A stretch of 64,000 bases of DNA from positions 1 through 64,000 of the forward strand of contig NZ_FTOC01000005.1 in assembly GCF_900156645.1 (NCBI RefSeq). The letters run 5' to 3'. A program made the position numbers and the translations under genes. The DNA comes from Salimicrobium flavidum (GTDB lineage: Bacteria; Bacillota; Bacilli; Bacillales; Halobacillaceae). Positions 1 to 7,796 of this stretch are shown one piece after another (within the stretch, counting starts at the first letter, position 1; each line of letters begins with the position of its first letter). Under the pieces are notes generated by a model. It searched no databases. It was not told the DNA's origin and was given only the letters and a program-made list of their open reading frames with translations.

Positions 1-90
1 GATGCCTCTGAGACGAAGAGGTTGATAGGTCCGGTGTGGAAGCGTGGCGACACGTGCAGCAGACGGATACTAATCCATCGAGATCTTCTC
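1..90 (+). rRNA. 23S ribosomal RNA, 3' end (partial)
   Basis: Only the last ~90 bases of the gene lie in the window. The conserved 23S tail is recognisable: GTTGATAGGTC, then GGATACTAAT and CATCGAG. The exact mature 3' end is approximate. Bases 91-208 are the 23S-5S spacer, with no gene in it. Confidence 0.93.
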
Positions 91-208
91 TATACCGTTG
101 GTTTCCTGTTTCTTATCCAGTTTTGAGGGTTTTTTAAAAATAACTCTTGAAATTTTCTCATCTGGACAATATAATAGATTTTGTCCATAGAGAACAATTC
201 ATAAAAGA

Positions 209-323
209 TCTGGTGGCGATAGCGAAGAGGTCACACCTGTTCCCATGCCGAACACAGAAGTTAAGCTCTTCCGCGCCGATGGTAGTCGGGGTTACCCCCC
301 GCGAGAGTAGGGCGCTGCCAGGT
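209..323 (+). rRNA. 5S ribosomal RNA
   Basis: Matches the Bacillus 5S pattern: TGGTGGCGATAGCGAAGAGG at the 5' end, CCGAACACAGAAGTTAAGC in the middle and GATGGTAGTCGGGG near the 3' end. The closing stem is formed by the TGGTGGC and GCTGCCA ends. It lies between 23S and the tRNA cluster, the usual rrn order. Ends are good to a few bases. Confidence 0.95.
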
Positions 324-332
324 TTTTATTAT

Positions 333-407
333 TCCACCGTAGCTCAGTGGTAGAGCAATCGACTGTTAATCGATCGGTCGTAGGTTCGAATCCTACCGGT
401 GGAGCCA
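333..407 (+). tRNA. tRNA-Asn (anticodon GTT)
   Basis: Complete cloverleaf; TCCACCG pairs with CGGTGGA, anticodon loop CTGTTAA, CCA encoded. First tRNA of the 15-gene cluster. Confidence 0.97.
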
Positions 408-409
408 TT

Positions 410-500
410 GGAGAGATGTCCGAGTCTGGCTTAAGGAGCACGATTGGAACTCGTGTAGGCCTTCGTGGTCTCGAGGGTTCGAATCCCTCTCTCTCCGCCA
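410..500 (+). tRNA. tRNA-Ser (anticodon GGA)
   Basis: 91-nt class II tRNA with a long variable arm; acceptor GGAGAGA/TCTCTCC, anticodon loop TTGGAAC, CCA encoded. Confidence 0.96.
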
Positions 501-576
501 TGGCCCGTTGGTCAAGTGGTTAAGACACCGCCCTTTCACGGCGGTAACACGGGTTCGAATCCCGTACGGGTCACCA
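501..576 (+). tRNA. tRNA-Glu (anticodon TTC)
   Basis: Starts directly after the CCA of tRNA-Ser. Anticodon stem CCGCC/GGCGG, loop CTTTCAC; CCA encoded. Confidence 0.96.
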
Positions 577-584
577 ACATATTC

Positions 585-660
585 GGAGGATTAGCTCAGC
601 TGGGAGAGCACTTGCCTTACAAGCAAGGGGTCGCAGGTTCGAGCCCTGCATCCTCCACCA
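585..660 (+). tRNA. tRNA-Val (anticodon TAC)
   Basis: 76-nt cloverleaf, acceptor GGAGGAT/ATCCTCC, anticodon loop CTTACAA, CCA encoded. Confidence 0.97.
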
Positions 661-678
661 TAGAAGTTTTTTCAACAT

Positions 679-755
<77 letters not shown>

Positions 756-759
756 TTTT

Positions 760-836
760 GGTCCGGTAGTTCAGTTGGTTAGAATGCCTGCCTGTCACGC
801 AGGAGGTCGCGGGTTCGAGTCCCGTCCGGACCGCCA
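760..836 (+). tRNA. tRNA-Asp (anticodon GTC)
   Basis: Acceptor GGTCCGG/CCGGACC, anticodon loop CTGTCAC, CCA encoded. Confidence 0.97.
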
Positions 837-852
837 TTAATACATAAGAAGT

Positions 853-928
<76 letters not shown>

Positions 929-932
929 TTTC

Positions 933-1008
933 GCCGGCCTAGCTCAATTGGTAGAGCAACTGATTTGTAATCAGTAGGTTGGGGGTTCAAGTCCTCTGGC
1001 CGGCACCA
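933..1008 (+). tRNA. tRNA-Thr (anticodon TGT)
   Basis: Acceptor GCCGGCC/GGCCGGC, anticodon loop TTTGTAA, CCA encoded. Confidence 0.97.
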
Positions 1009-1024
1009 TTTATCTAAATCAAAT

Positions 1025-1110
1025 GGAGGGATAGCGAAGTTGGCCAAACGCGGCGGACTGTAAATCCGCTCCCATCGGGTTCGCAGGTTCGAGTCCTGCT
1101 CCCTCCACCA
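1025..1110 (+). tRNA. tRNA-Tyr (anticodon GTA)
   Basis: 86-nt class II tRNA with a long variable arm; acceptor GGAGGGA/TCCCTCC, anticodon loop CTGTAAA, CCA encoded. Confidence 0.97.
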
Positions 1111-1113
1111 TCT

Positions 1114-1184
1114 AGGGGTATAGTTCAAAGGCAGAACAGCGGTCTCCAAAACCGCCGATGTGGGTTCGAGTCCTACTACCCCTG
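1114..1184 (+). tRNA. tRNA-Trp (anticodon CCA)
   Basis: Acceptor AGGGGTA/TACCCCT with discriminator G, anticodon loop CTCCAAA. The 3' CCA is not encoded; a T run follows. Confidence 0.95.
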
Positions 1185-1198
1185 TTTTTTCTATCTAT

Positions 1199-1274
1199 GG
1201 CGACTGTGGCGAAGTGGTTAACGCACCGGATTGTGGCTCCGGCATTTCGTGGGTTCGATTCCCATCAGTCGCCC
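1199..1274 (+). tRNA. tRNA-His (anticodon GTG)
   Basis: Extra 5' G (position -1) opposite C73, as expected for tRNA-His; anticodon loop TTGTGGC. The 3' CCA is not encoded; a T run follows. Confidence 0.95.
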
Positions 1275-1287
1275 TTTTTTCAATAGT

Positions 1288-1362
1288 TGGGCTATAGCCA
1301 AGCGGTAAGGCAACGGTTTTTGGTACCGTCATGCGCTGGTTCGAATCCAGCTAGCCCAGCCA
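1288..1362 (+). tRNA. tRNA-Gln (anticodon TTG)
   Basis: Acceptor TGGGCTA/TAGCCCA, anticodon loop TTTTGGT, CCA encoded. Confidence 0.96.
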
Positions 1363-1363
1363 T

Positions 1364-1438
1364 GCGAGAGTAGTTCAGCGGTAGAACACCACCTTGCCAA
1401 GGTGGGGGTCGCGGGTTCGAATCCCGTCTCTCGCTCCA
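1364..1438 (+). tRNA. tRNA-Gly (anticodon GCC)
   Basis: Starts one base after tRNA-Gln. Acceptor GCGAGAG/CTCTCGC, anticodon loop TTGCCAA, CCA encoded. Confidence 0.97.
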
Positions 1439-1445
1439 AGGTTAT

Positions 1446-1519
1446 GGCGGCATAGCCAAGTGGCAAGGCAGAGGACTGCAACTCCTTTATCACCGGTTCG
1501 AATCCGGTTGCCGCCTCCA
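1446..1519 (+). tRNA. tRNA-Cys (anticodon GCA)
   Basis: 74-nt cloverleaf, acceptor GGCGGCA/TGCCGCC, anticodon loop CTGCAAC, CCA encoded. Confidence 0.97.
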
Positions 1520-1534
1520 AATATAATAAATCGT

Positions 1535-1618
1535 GGCGAAGTGGTGGAATTGGCAGACACGCTTGACTCAAAATCAAGTGCCTTCACAGGCGTGCGGGTT
1601 CGAGTCCCGCCTTCGCTA
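1535..1618 (+). tRNA. tRNA-Leu (anticodon CAA)
   Basis: Class II tRNA; anticodon stem CTTGA/TCAAG, loop CTCAAAA. Placing the start at G1535 gives a G-T closing pair and the expected discriminator A at 1618; CCA is not encoded. It is the last tRNA of the cluster. Confidence 0.94.
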
Positions 1619-1630
1619 TATATATAAGAG

Positions 1631-1662
1631 GAGCTATCTGACTTACAGATAGCTCTTTTTTT
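1631..1662 (+). terminator. Terminator of the rRNA-tRNA operon
   Basis: Perfect 10-bp stem GAGCTATCTG/CAGATAGCTC with a 5-nt loop, followed by seven T. It ends the rrn-tRNA transcript 12 bases after tRNA-Leu. Bases 1663-1851 hold no gene I can see. Confidence 0.93.
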
Positions 1663-1851
1663 ATATTTTAGAACGATAGAGTATTGACGACACCTCTTCA
1701 GAAAGCCTATTTATAATTCGGCTAAAATCTATGAGAAGAGACTAGGCTCTCGTTGAGTATCAGACAACCGAAAATTCACAAGCTATTAAGTCTCATTCGT
1801 TTTCAGATTGATAATTAGGGAATAGGTAAAAAGAAAGAGGGGGGGAGCGGG

Positions 1852-2794
1852 ATGAGTCTGCAATATTCCATGAATGATTTTATTATGAAGTACTTGAATT
1901 CTACCCCATTTTTATCTGTCTGACAGATAAAAATGGGGAAATTCTTTTTGTTAACGGCTCCACAGAGAATGTATTCGATAAAACACAAGAAGAGATCCAA
2001 AACACCTATATATCAGATTGGGTGGAGCAGATATCCCTGGAGAAAGTGGATACATTACTTTTAACTTCGGAGAAAGAAGAAGTAGTAGAAACGGAATTGA
2101 ATCTATATAATCAGCAAAGTGAACAGCAATCGTTCTACGCTTATGTCATAGAGCTCCCGGAGAGTCGAAGAATTTATTGTTTTGTGCCTATTTCCACCGC
2201 GTACTTTCAAGTAACCGAACAGTTGCTAGAAATAAATTCGGATTTTTCAGCTCTCTATTCGGAGCTTTACCTGAAGAATAAAATCATAGAACAGCAAAAG
2301 CATGATTATTACTTATTAAGTGTAACGGATGCATTGACCAAACTTTATAATCGACGCTATTTTTACGATATCGTGGAAGATGAAATTGAAATCTCTGAAA
2401 AGAATGAAACGCCATTGAGTTTTTTGATGATTGATATCAATGATTTCAAAAAGGTTAATGATTACTATGGGCATTATGCCGGTGATGAGCTTCTCGTTCC
2501 ATTTCATAAATATTCCTTGAAAACTTGTGGAACGAAGAAAAGGCTTTCCGGTTCGGGGGAGATGAATTTTTGATCGTTTTACACCGTTCTCATGAGAATT
2601 GCTTGGAGTGGGCAGAGGAAATGAGTGAGATTTTCAGTCGTTTCAGCGCTATTGCTTCCCTTTCGTATGGAGCGGTTGAATATAAAGGTAATATTAGAGA
2701 TATCCCTACTTTGTTGAACGAAGCGGATAAACACATGTACGAACGAAAGAAAAGTATCAAAGAGCGGAAGCACCGGGAGGAGAGAAAACTTTGA
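1852..2794 (+). pseudogene. PAS-GGDEF diguanylate cyclase gene, two frameshifts
   Basis: An ATG at 1852 behind a G-rich Shine-Dalgarno opens a frame (MSLQYSMNDF...) that stops at 1921. The neighbouring frame continues without a gap as a PAS-like segment (TDKNGEILFVNGS), a linker, and the GGDEF start (TDALTKLYNRRYF, then DINDFKKVNDYYGH). A second shift near 2505-2525 moves the rest (KAFRFGGDEFLIVL to the C-terminus) to a third frame. Each break is about one base. An intact product would be ~313 residues, cytoplasmic, and would make cyclic di-GMP. The GGDEF signature and the Asp/Asn residues for Mg and GTP are present; no RxxD inhibitory site precedes GGDEF. The last codons overlap the start of the B12-binding gene, so the two form one unit. 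The breaks could be true decay or sequence errors. Confidence 0.82.
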
Positions 2795-3429
2795 ATCAAA
2801 AATTATTTTCAGAACAGTACTTAAAGCATATCCTTGATTCAGACAAGCAGGGAGTCTTTGAACTGGTGAAACAAGAATTGGATGATGGAGTGCCGGTGGA
2901 AGATTTATATAAGGGAATAGAAGAGGCAATGTATGAAATAGGGAGGATGTGGCATAAAAACGAAATTTCGATTGCGCATGAGCACTTAGCTACTGCAATA
3001 ACTCAATGGGTATTGATGGCGGCCTTCCCTCAATTTGGCCATAACACACCAGAGCGGGGGAAGAAGGTCGTTTCTTTTACTGTGGCAGGTAACAATCATG
3101 ACTTAGGTATCAAAATGGTGAATGATATATTGGAAAGCAAAGGTTTCCCCGTGATTTATCTGGGTACGAATTTGCCCGTGACTGGAGCACTCGAATTCAT
3201 TAATAGGGAAGCTCCGGATTATATTCTTGTATCAGTGGCACTTCCGGTTAATGTTCCCTACGCCAAAGAGGCGATCAGTACATTAAAACAGTCTGAAGAA
3301 CTAAAGGAAACAAAAATAATAGCTGGAGGGTATTGCTTCAAGCAGTTCCCGGCACTGCTAGAGAAATTGGATTATGATTACTATGCTTCTGATCTGAAGG
3401 ACTTCATAGAACTTAGCGAAACGCTTTAA
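2791..3429 (+). CDS. Stand-alone cobalamin-binding, CarH/LitR-like sensor domain protein
   Basis: A 212-residue soluble protein made only of a B12-binding helical cap (about residues 10-85) and a Rossmann-like B12 domain (about 92-205). Visible motifs are W54-x9-E64-H65, the pattern that packs over adenosylcobalamin in CarH/LitR photoreceptors; N-x-H103-D-L-G, a DxHxxG variant with the cobalt-ligating His kept; S148-V-A-L; and the GG at 179-180. There is no DNA-binding or methyltransferase domain. The TTG start at 2791 overlaps the TGA of the PAS-GGDEF frame and has GGAGGAGAG upstream. Translational coupling suggests it acts with the diguanylate cyclase, perhaps as a light- or B12-dependent partner; that role is inference. 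It could instead be a corrinoid carrier, but no methyltransferase is nearby. Confidence 0.85.
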   Translation: MNQKLFSEQYLKHILDSDKQGVFELVKQELDDGVPVEDLYKGIEEAMYEIGRMWHKNEISIAHEHLATAITQWVLMAAFPQFGHNTPERGKKVVSFTVAGNNHDLGIKMVNDILESKGFPVIYLGTNLPVTGALEFINREAPDYILVSVALPVNVPYAKEAISTLKQSEELKETKIIAGGYCFKQFPALLEKLDYDYYASDLKDFIELSETL

Positions 3430-3515
3430 ATGGCATGTCATAAAATGTTCATAAATTATTGAGCAACTTGTGAAACATTGAACAAACTATTCCAACTTTC
3501 TCCACCGTGTGGTAA

Positions 3516-3529
3516 ACTACAATTGTAGT
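3516..3529. promoter_or_regulatory. Perfect 14-bp palindrome before the DoxX-family gene
   Basis: ACTACAATTGTAGT is a perfect inverted repeat 64 bases before the DoxX ATG and overlaps a possible -10 (TAAACT, 3513-3518). Its ACTA...TAGT form resembles operators of HxlR/DUF24 (YodB/CatR-type) redox regulators, which control the catDE genes in Bacillus subtilis. The regulator is inferred, not seen. Confidence 0.45.
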
Positions 3530-3592
3530 AAAGAAATCATTCGATTCATTCATGTGAAATACTGAGCATGAAAAACAAAAGGAGGAATTGAA

Positions 3593-4102
3593 ATGTTTAC
3601 AGATTTCCTTAGAAACAACAATGTGGCGGCGGCGGTTCTTACATTCTTCAGGGTTTATATCGGCTATCAGTGGATGACAGCGGGCTGGGGTAAAATCACA
3701 GGAGGACAATTCGAGGCAGGAGGATTCATCCAGGGAGCGATCGGTCAGGCGAGTGGGGAGCATCCAGCTGTTCAGGGATGGTGGGCAAGTTTTCTTGAGA
3801 CGGTAGCGTTACCGAATGCAGGATTGTTCACATATATGGTGATGTGGGGAGAACTCTTAGTCGGAATTGCACTTATTCTTGGATTATTCACTAACTTTGC
3901 GGCTTTGATGGGAATCGTAATGAACTTCGCCTTTCTATTCAGCGGAACTGTAAGCACAAACGCTCAAATGGTAGTACTTACCGTACTCATTCTTGTAGCA
4001 GGGTACAATGCAGGTAAATTCGGTCTGGATCGTTGGGTCATCCCTTTCCTTCGTACAAAAACACAGGCACGTATACACAAACAAAAAGTTCAAGCAGCAT
4101 AA
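3593..4102 (+). CDS. DoxX family membrane protein
   Basis: A 169-residue protein with four predicted membrane helices (about residues 13-30, 78-98, 103-122 and 127-145). The DoxX signature is seen near the N-terminus (FRVYIGYQWMTAGWGKI). DoxX/CatD-type proteins are linked to quinone or thiol redox stress; the biochemical role is not settled. The ATG at 3593 has AAAGGAGG eight bases upstream. The gene stands alone: a palindromic operator-like site lies in front and a terminator follows directly. At 169 residues it is longer than CatD (about 140) because of a periplasmic loop between helices 1 and 2. I assign the family with confidence but not a specific function. Confidence 0.85.
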   Translation: MFTDFLRNNNVAAAVLTFFRVYIGYQWMTAGWGKITGGQFEAGGFIQGAIGQASGEHPAVQGWWASFLETVALPNAGLFTYMVMWGELLVGIALILGLFTNFAALMGIVMNFAFLFSGTVSTNAQMVVLTVLILVAGYNAGKFGLDRWVIPFLRTKTQARIHKQKVQAA

Positions 4103-4127
4103 AGCGGGTGGTTCACACCCGCTTTTC
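4103..4127 (+). terminator. Terminator after the DoxX gene
   Basis: Stem AGCGGGTG/CACCCGCT around GTTCA, then TTTT, directly after the stop codon. Confidence 0.85.
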
Positions 4128-4157
4128 TGTGGTATATAGGTGGTAGGAGGGATGAAA

Positions 4158-4607
4158 ATGAAAAGACATGAAGCTCTGATTCCATTATCACATCACCATC
4201 ATCATGGACTGGTCCTGGCCCAACGCCTGCAGAAGACAGAAGAAAGGGATAAGTTCCGCGAACTCATGAAGGACATTCAGGAGTTCTGGGAGAATGATGG
4301 AAGGGATCACTTCAGAGAAGAAGAAGAGATATTACTTCCTCTCTACAGTTGTTATGCTTCCATCGAAGAAGATGAAGATATACGTAAGATGCTGATGGAT
4401 CATGTAGTAATCCGCGGGCTTATCGAGAAATTGCATAAGGTGGAGAGACATGACTACGAGTTGTTCCGGGAATTAGGAGAAAAGCTTCATGACCACATAC
4501 GAATGGAAGAACGGGTGATTTTCCCGAAAATAGAAACCGCAGTACCTGATAAAGAACTTTATAAAGCGGAAGGCCAATTCCATACTGACTCTCATAGCGG
4601 GAGGTAA
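4158..4607 (+). CDS. Hemerythrin-like HHE domain protein
   Basis: A 149-residue helical cytoplasmic protein with the residues of a hemerythrin-type di-iron site: a His run at 12-16 (SHHHHHGL), DHFREEEE near 55, DH near 88 and the C-terminal HDHIRMEERVIFP (HxxxE). Such proteins bind O2, NO or iron; no substrate can be read from the sequence. I chose the ATG at 4158 because AGGAGG at 4145-4150 is then seven bases away; an in-frame ATG at 4152 would be too close. It is flanked by terminators, so it is probably monocistronic. Confidence 0.85.
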   Translation: MKRHEALIPLSHHHHHGLVLAQRLQKTEERDKFRELMKDIQEFWENDGRDHFREEEEILLPLYSCYASIEEDEDIRKMLMDHVVIRGLIEKLHKVERHDYELFRELGEKLHDHIRMEERVIFPKIETAVPDKELYKAEGQFHTDSHSGR

Positions 4608-4608
4608 C

Positions 4609-4635
4609 GTAACTTTTATAAAGTTGCGTTTTTTT
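4609..4635 (+). terminator. Terminator after the hemerythrin-like gene
   Basis: CGTAACT/AGTTGCG stem (one G-T pair) followed by eight T. Confidence 0.85.
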
Positions 4636-4648
4636 CTGAAGAAAAAGG

Positions 4649-4677
4649 TTGCAACCCACATCCACGCTTGATAGAAT
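4649..4677 (+). promoter_or_regulatory. SigA-type promoter of tRNA-Gly
   Basis: TTGCAA (4649-4654), 17-base spacer, TAGAAT (4672-4677). The tRNA starts 38 bases further on. Confidence 0.7.
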
Positions 4678-4714
4678 GATAATTATCACTTGAAAGTTGT
4701 CCATACCTCTTCAG

Positions 4715-4788
4715 GCGGGTGTAGTTTAGTGGTAAAACCTCAGCCTTCCAAGCTGATGATGGGAGTTCGATTCTCCTCACCCGCTCCA
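4715..4788 (+). tRNA. tRNA-Gly (anticodon TCC)
   Basis: Isolated tRNA; acceptor GCGGGTG/CACCCGC, anticodon loop CTTCCAA, CCA encoded. It has its own promoter upstream and its own terminator downstream. Confidence 0.97.
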
Positions 4789-4823
4789 TGTGTATTTGAA
4801 TTTATGATTTCATACCACGTGCC

Positions 4824-4866
4824 AACGCAGTGTTTCGTTGATCAAAAACGAAGCATTGCGTTTTTT
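4824..4866 (+). terminator. Terminator after tRNA-Gly
   Basis: Long imperfect stem: AACGCAGTGTTTCGTT against AACGAAGCATTGCGTT, then six T. Confidence 0.85.
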
Positions 4867-4925
4867 CATGATGTAAAATGGATACATACCATAGAGATAG
4901 ATTTATAAGGAAAGGAAGTTTTCAG

Positions 4926-6632
4926 ATGCAACAATTAAAAAAACACTTACAACGAATAGATGGAAAAAGTTACAAAGGTTATAAGGATATCCAGGGGACG
5001 TATGATTTCCGTGATTATAAACTTCACATCGATTATGTACAGGGGGACCCTTTTGCGGCACCTTCGAAGATAAGAATCCGTATCCCCGATGAGAAACGTC
5101 CGATTAAAAAAGAATGGACGAAATCGCGTTCAAGAAGAATTTATACGGAAGATATTATAACCCGCTACGTTGTGCAAACCGTTAAGAAGATCAATTCCAA
5201 CGTAAAAGGTTCCGGGAAAAGCGGGAATGTCGGGATGGACCAGCCGGGGCAGGAGGTTCTTGAGCGTTCAGCCGTCATGATTGAAGAAGATTCTACGGTG
5301 CTATGTTTTACTGTAGGTCTACCGGCTAACGGCCGCAGAATCAATGGAAAAGAAGCTGAAAAATTATTTTTCGAAGTGCTCCCTTCCATCGTGGACAAGT
5401 CGATCATGTCTATAAGTGATGAGGAAATAGAGAAAGCGAATAAACTGGCAGACCAATACGATGCGATCCGTAAAGAAATGGATGAAAATAATTGGGAAGC
5501 GTTCATAGCTGATGGTTCTGTTTTGCCAAGAGAGAGTGGTATCAGTCAACTCCCTATGAAAGGAGCCGTGCCATTTGAGAGTCCGGAGGAGAACCGTGTT
5601 TCTATTTCAATCCCGCACCGTGGTGAGCCTCTGACCGGAATGGCAGTGAAAAAAGGGATCACTCTGATCGTAGGTGGAGGTTATCATGGTAAAAGTACGT
5701 TGCTTCAGGCTATTGAACGAGGCGTCTATCCGCATAAGCAGGGAGATGGCCGCGAATATGTCATTACCGATCCGAAAGCGGTGAAGGTCAGAGCCGAGGA
5801 CGGGAGGAAAGTGACAAATGTCGATATATCTTCTTTCATCAAGAACCTCCCACATGGTACAGATACTTCCACATTTACGACGGAGGATGCCAGCGGAAGT
5901 ACGTCCCAGGCTGCGAATGTCGTGGAGGCTTTAGAAGTAGGAGCAGGAGCACTTTTAATTGACGAAGACACGAGTGCCACCAACTTCATGATACGCGATG
6001 AGAGAATGCAGGAACTGGTTGCAAAAGAAAAAGAGCCGATCACCCCGTTTATCGATAAAATCGAACAGATGAGGGATGAGCTTGATGTTTCCACGATTAT
6101 GGTCATGGGAGGTTCCGGAGAGTATTTTCAATCAGCGGATCACGTAATAATGATGGATCAGTATATCCCACATGATGTAACGAAACAGGCGAAAGAAATC
6201 GCTTCCCGCTATCCGAGTGAACGCAAGAAGGAAGAGAAGAAGTTCGGGGCACTCCCATCGAGATCTTTCCTTCCGGCTACGATTCAGGCCCAGCGGGGCA
6301 AGAAAGAAAAAGTGCAGGCAAAAGGGCTCTATCACATTATCATGGGCAGAAACGATATACAGATCGAAGGACTGGAACAACTCGTGGATGCATCCCAGAC
6401 GAGGTTCATAGCCGATCTTCTGGTCCATATGAACACACAGGGAATATTAAAGAATCAACAGTCGCTTTCCGAACTTGTACAGGCGATTGACAAACAGATC
6501 GATACTCACGGGCTTTCTTTTGTATCACCTTTTCAGAATCAGCATCCAGGCGAGCTCGCGAGACCGAGACCCTTTGAAATTGCAGCCACTCTCAACAGAA
6601 TCCGTACAGCTAAAGTAGATGATCTAAGATAA
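4926..6632 (+). CDS. Predicted ABC-class P-loop ATPase
   Basis: A 568-residue cytoplasmic protein of the conserved 'ABC-class predicted ATPase' family (PF09818 type). A lysine/arginine-rich N-terminal domain precedes a P-loop (GGGYHGKST, about residues 249-257) and a Walker B-like strand (ALLIDEDTSA, about 338-347); VMGGSGEYFQSADHVIMMD follows. No membrane segment or transporter partner is adjacent. ATG 4926 has GGAAAGGAAG just upstream. The next gene, queG, begins 12 bases later behind its own strong ribosome site, so the two are probably cotranscribed. The family's function is not established; it is usually compared to RNA- or DNA-associated ATPases. I name only the fold. Confidence 0.85.
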   Translation: MQQLKKHLQRIDGKSYKGYKDIQGTYDFRDYKLHIDYVQGDPFAAPSKIRIRIPDEKRPIKKEWTKSRSRRIYTEDIITRYVVQTVKKINSNVKGSGKSGNVGMDQPGQEVLERSAVMIEEDSTVLCFTVGLPANGRRINGKEAEKLFFEVLPSIVDKSIMSISDEEIEKANKLADQYDAIRKEMDENNWEAFIADGSVLPRESGISQLPMKGAVPFESPEENRVSISIPHRGEPLTGMAVKKGITLIVGGGYHGKSTLLQAIERGVYPHKQGDGREYVITDPKAVKVRAEDGRKVTNVDISSFIKNLPHGTDTSTFTTEDASGSTSQAANVVEALEVGAGALLIDEDTSATNFMIRDERMQELVAKEKEPITPFIDKIEQMRDELDVSTIMVMGGSGEYFQSADHVIMMDQYIPHDVTKQAKEIASRYPSERKKEEKKFGALPSRSFLPATIQAQRGKKEKVQAKGLYHIIMGRNDIQIEGLEQLVDASQTRFIADLLVHMNTQGILKNQQSLSELVQAIDKQIDTHGLSFVSPFQNQHPGELARPRPFEIAATLNRIRTAKVDDLR

Positions 6633-6644
6633 AGGAGGCATCCG

Positions 6645-7781
6645 GTGCTGGATTTTCATCAATTAAAACAAGAGACGATCGATTACAGCAAGGAAATAGG
6701 AATCGATAAGATCGGATTTGCAAGCGCAGACGTGTTCGGTGAGCTGAAGTCCCGGCTCATTCGTCAGGAACAGCTAGGGTATCAGTCCGGCTTTGAAAAG
6801 GGGGATCCGGAGGAGCGTGCGGAGCCTGAGCGGCTTCTCCCCACTTCCCAGTCGATCATATCGATTGCCTTGGCCTATCCGTCCAAAATGAAAAATCCTC
6901 CGAAGAACGAAAAAGGTGCCCGGCGCGGTCAATTTGCCCGTGCTTCCTGGGGGGAGGACTATCATACGGTGCTCAAAGAAAAATTGCAGCTGCTCGGTGC
7001 CTTTCTTCAGGAAAGAATGCCGGATATCGACCTGAAGTGGATGGTCGATACGGGGGAGCTTTCCGATCGTGCGGTTGCTGAAAGGGCTGGTATCGGCTTC
7101 AGTGGAAAGAACTGCGCCATCATCACCCCGGAATTCGGTTCCTACGTCTATCTCGGTGAAATTGTCACCAACGTTCCGTTTGAACCGGATGAACCTATCC
7201 AGGAAGGGTGTGGAGATTGTAATATCTGTGTAGACGCCTGTCCTACAGATGCCCTTGTACAGGGAGGACAGTTGAATGCCAATCGTTGCATCGCCTTTCT
7301 CACTCAGACAAAAGGGTTCCTTGAGGATGAATATCGCACGAAAATCGGTAATAGAGTTTATGGTTGTGACACATGTCAGACAGTATGTCCGATCAATCGC
7401 GGGAAAGATTTTCATCACCATGAAGAGTTTGAACCCGATCCGGAGAAAGTGAAGCCGAAATTACGCCCGCTTCTTCGCATATCCAACCGCGAATTCAAAG
7501 AACGGTTCGGACGGATGGCCGGTTCATGGAGAGGAAAAAAACCGATTCAAAGAAACGCCATTTTGGCTCTCGGGCATTACAAAGAAACAGAAGCGGTCGA
7601 CGATCTCATTCACTTGATGAAAAATGACCCGCGTCCTGTTATCCGGGGGACTGCTGCATACAGCCTTGGAAAAATCGGAACGCCTGAATCTTATGAAGCT
7701 ATTGCCGAAGCACTCGCATCCGAAAAAGATGAAGAAGTAACAGAAGAAATGGAAAAAGGACTCGACTTTCAGGTTACCTGA
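6645..7781 (+). CDS. queG: Epoxyqueuosine reductase QueG
   Basis: Catalyses the last step of queuosine synthesis, reducing epoxyqueuosine to queuosine in the wobble base of GUN-decoding tRNAs, with cobalamin and two 4Fe-4S clusters. The 378-residue protein has the DUF1730/QueG N-terminal domain (TGELSDRAVAERAGIGFSGKN), a ferredoxin motif near residue 188 (CGDCNICVDACP), a second cluster near 240 (CDTCQTVCPINRG), and a C-terminal HEAT-like segment (AAYSLGKIG). The GTG start at 6645 has AAAGGAGG in front. ogt follows 15 bases after its stop. A preQ1-riboswitch unit at 29.5 kb handles earlier precursors of the same pathway. QueG needs cobalamin, so B12 must be made or imported by this cell. Confidence 0.95.
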   Translation: MLDFHQLKQETIDYSKEIGIDKIGFASADVFGELKSRLIRQEQLGYQSGFEKGDPEERAEPERLLPTSQSIISIALAYPSKMKNPPKNEKGARRGQFARASWGEDYHTVLKEKLQLLGAFLQERMPDIDLKWMVDTGELSDRAVAERAGIGFSGKNCAIITPEFGSYVYLGEIVTNVPFEPDEPIQEGCGDCNICVDACPTDALVQGGQLNANRCIAFLTQTKGFLEDEYRTKIGNRVYGCDTCQTVCPINRGKDFHHHEEFEPDPEKVKPKLRPLLRISNREFKERFGRMAGSWRGKKPIQRNAILALGHYKETEAVDDLIHLMKNDPRPVIRGTAAYSLGKIGTPESYEAIAEALASEKDEEVTEEMEKGLDFQVT

Positions 7782-7796
7782 AGAGGAGTGATAAAC

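Noticed and set aside
6774-7421. Long minus-strand open frame inside queG
   Set aside because: Antisense to a well-supported gene, no ribosome site, no recognisable domain.
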